The notes under the pieces: model-generated
Databases searched by the model: none
Told to the model about the DNA's origin: nothing
Seen by the model: only the letters and a program-made list of their open reading frames with translations
Program-made: the position numbers and the translations under genes
Part shown: positions 61,628 to 64,000 of the stretch, piece by piece
How the letters are laid out: the number at the start of each line of letters is the position of its first letter
Position numbering within the stretch: the stretch's first letter is position 1
From: Oscillibacter valericigenes
GTDB taxonomy: Bacteria > Bacillota > Clostridia > Oscillospirales > Oscillospiraceae
Direction: 5' to 3'
NCBI RefSeq assembly: GCF_016902445.1
Contig: NZ_JACSNX010000011.1
Span: 1 to 64,000 of the forward strand
DNA: 64,000 nucleotides

Positions 61628-62239
61628 TCAGCGGATCATGCCGCGGGCCGTTACGCGAACCGCCTGCTCCATCATATCGGCAAGGCTGCGGCCCTGTTTG
61701 TCAAAGCACCACAGGATCTCCACACCGATCATGGTAGAGAGAAGGATGTGCGCATATTCATTGGTAGAGATGCGCTCATCCAGCAGACCGTCCTGCTTTC
61801 CGCGGTCCACGATCCCTCGCAGGCACTGCAGCAGGACCCGGTCGTCTCCGTAGTACTCTTGGTCGTTTTGCGTGAAATAGTTGGACACCATCGCCCGGAT
61901 GATCCCTTTTCCCCGCTTTTCGTACTCCGGATAGGAGAGACGGACGAATTGGGTGATCATGGGGAGAAAGGACAGTTCCTGAACCTGCTGATAGGCCTGG
62001 GCATAGATCTCATCGGAATAGGCCAGTGTGGAGAAGACCAGATCCTCTTTAGACTTGAAATGGGTGTAAAAGCTGCCCTTTGCCACATGGGCCGCCGTGG
62101 TGATATCCTCCACCGTCACGGCGTGAAATCCCTGTTCATTGATGGCACGAATGCCGGCCTCATAGAGCTTTCGTTTTGTCTTCTGGGCCTGGCTTTGCCG
62201 CTTTGTAGGACGGGAGGCGGGATCGGTTGGCTTATTCAC
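61628..62239 (-). CDS. TetR/AcrR family transcriptional regulator
   Basis: This 203-residue protein starts at a GTG (62239) with GAAGGGAAG upstream. The N-terminal TetR helix-turn-helix is clear (about 20-65, AGIRAINEQGFHAVTVEDITTAAHVAKGSFYTHFKSKEDL). The C-terminal ligand domain is unassigned. It lies between the opine dehydrogenase and pyruvate:ferredoxin oxidoreductase genes, whose promoters carry related GACTG/CAGTC palindromes, so control of both is likely. Confidence 0.88.
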   Translation of the reverse strand: MNKPTDPASRPTKRQSQAQKTKRKLYEAGIRAINEQGFHAVTVEDITTAAHVAKGSFYTHFKSKEDLVFSTLAYSDEIYAQAYQQVQELSFLPMITQFVRLSYPEYEKRGKGIIRAMVSNYFTQNDQEYYGDDRVLLQCLRGIVDRGKQDGLLDERISTNEYAHILLSTMIGVEILWCFDKQGRSLADMMEQAVRVTARGMIR

Positions 62240-62413
62240 GTAAACAACTTCCCTTCAAGAGAGATCAACGAAATCATCTTACTGTTTAGAATACTTCAAC
62301 GGGGGCCAAAAGTCAATTCTCGATCACGCGGCGGCCGCCTTGGGGCCAATTGCAGATTTTGCACAGTTTTCCAGCTAGGAGTTTGGGCATCCTGCAGAAT
62401 TCCGCAGGAGAGC

Positions 62414-64000
<1,587 letters not shown>

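Overview
The window looks like chromosome of a GC-rich, low-oxygen gut Clostridium of the Oscillospiraceae type (Flavonifractor/Oscillibacter-like). I infer this from the mix of Rex, pyruvate:ferredoxin oxidoreductase, S-layer-homology proteins, LPXTG/sortase proteins and DUF6076/DUF6809 mobile-element genes. Species cannot be fixed from the sequence alone.

Layout. 1-3.9 kb is core chromosome: the 3' part of a 5S rRNA, sfsA, mntP, a tiny Cys/Gly-rich protein, an SLH protein and rex. 3.9-35.7 kb is a tandem array of integrative mobilizable elements in a tRNA-Arg(CCG) gene. The host gene is split: its 5' half with promoter is at 3878, and copies of its 3' half are at 19439 and 35681. A complete, slightly different tRNA-Arg(CCG) lies at 4059 just inside the left end. 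Element A (about 3.9-19.4 kb) carries a Fic enzyme, two tyrosine recombinases, a MOBP-type relaxase with an embedded overlapping gene, MobC, a RepA-like helicase, a candidate antisense RNA, a DUF6076 protein and a DUF6809 protein. Beyond a degenerate att arm near 12.9 kb it also has a cargo block: two PPC lipoproteins, a membrane-anchored sigma factor and a MntA/HepT toxin-antitoxin pair. Element B (19.4-35.7 kb) repeats the same backbone in the same order. It then adds a surface module: a frameshifted recombinase, a candidate invertible promoter, a degenerate recombinase, an O-antigen-ligase-like enzyme, an amidase, an LPXTG pilin-like protein, a sortase and an AAA/DUF4143 ATPase.

36-48 kb is core metabolism. 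A C-S lyase/NhaC pair lies behind a good sigma-54 promoter next to a PrpR-like activator. A branched-chain amino acid ABC operon (livKHMGF) continues into a cytidylate-kinase-like gene and an aminotransferase. 48-54 kb holds a zinc-finger membrane protein, a second sigma factor with its own membrane and extracellular domains, and a CAP/SLH surface protein. 54-58.7 kb is a four-gene ABC/Gld-type operon. 58.9-64 kb has a YkvI-type transporter and an opine dehydrogenase, a TetR regulator, and the start of pyruvate:ferredoxin oxidoreductase. Similar palindromes sit at the last two promoters.

Most notable: the split and self-complemented tRNA array; the candidate phase switch in front of the surface operon; face-to-face promoters plus antisense RNA controlling repA, conserved in both elements; an overlapping mob gene conserved in both elements; and two sigma factors fused to extracellular domains.
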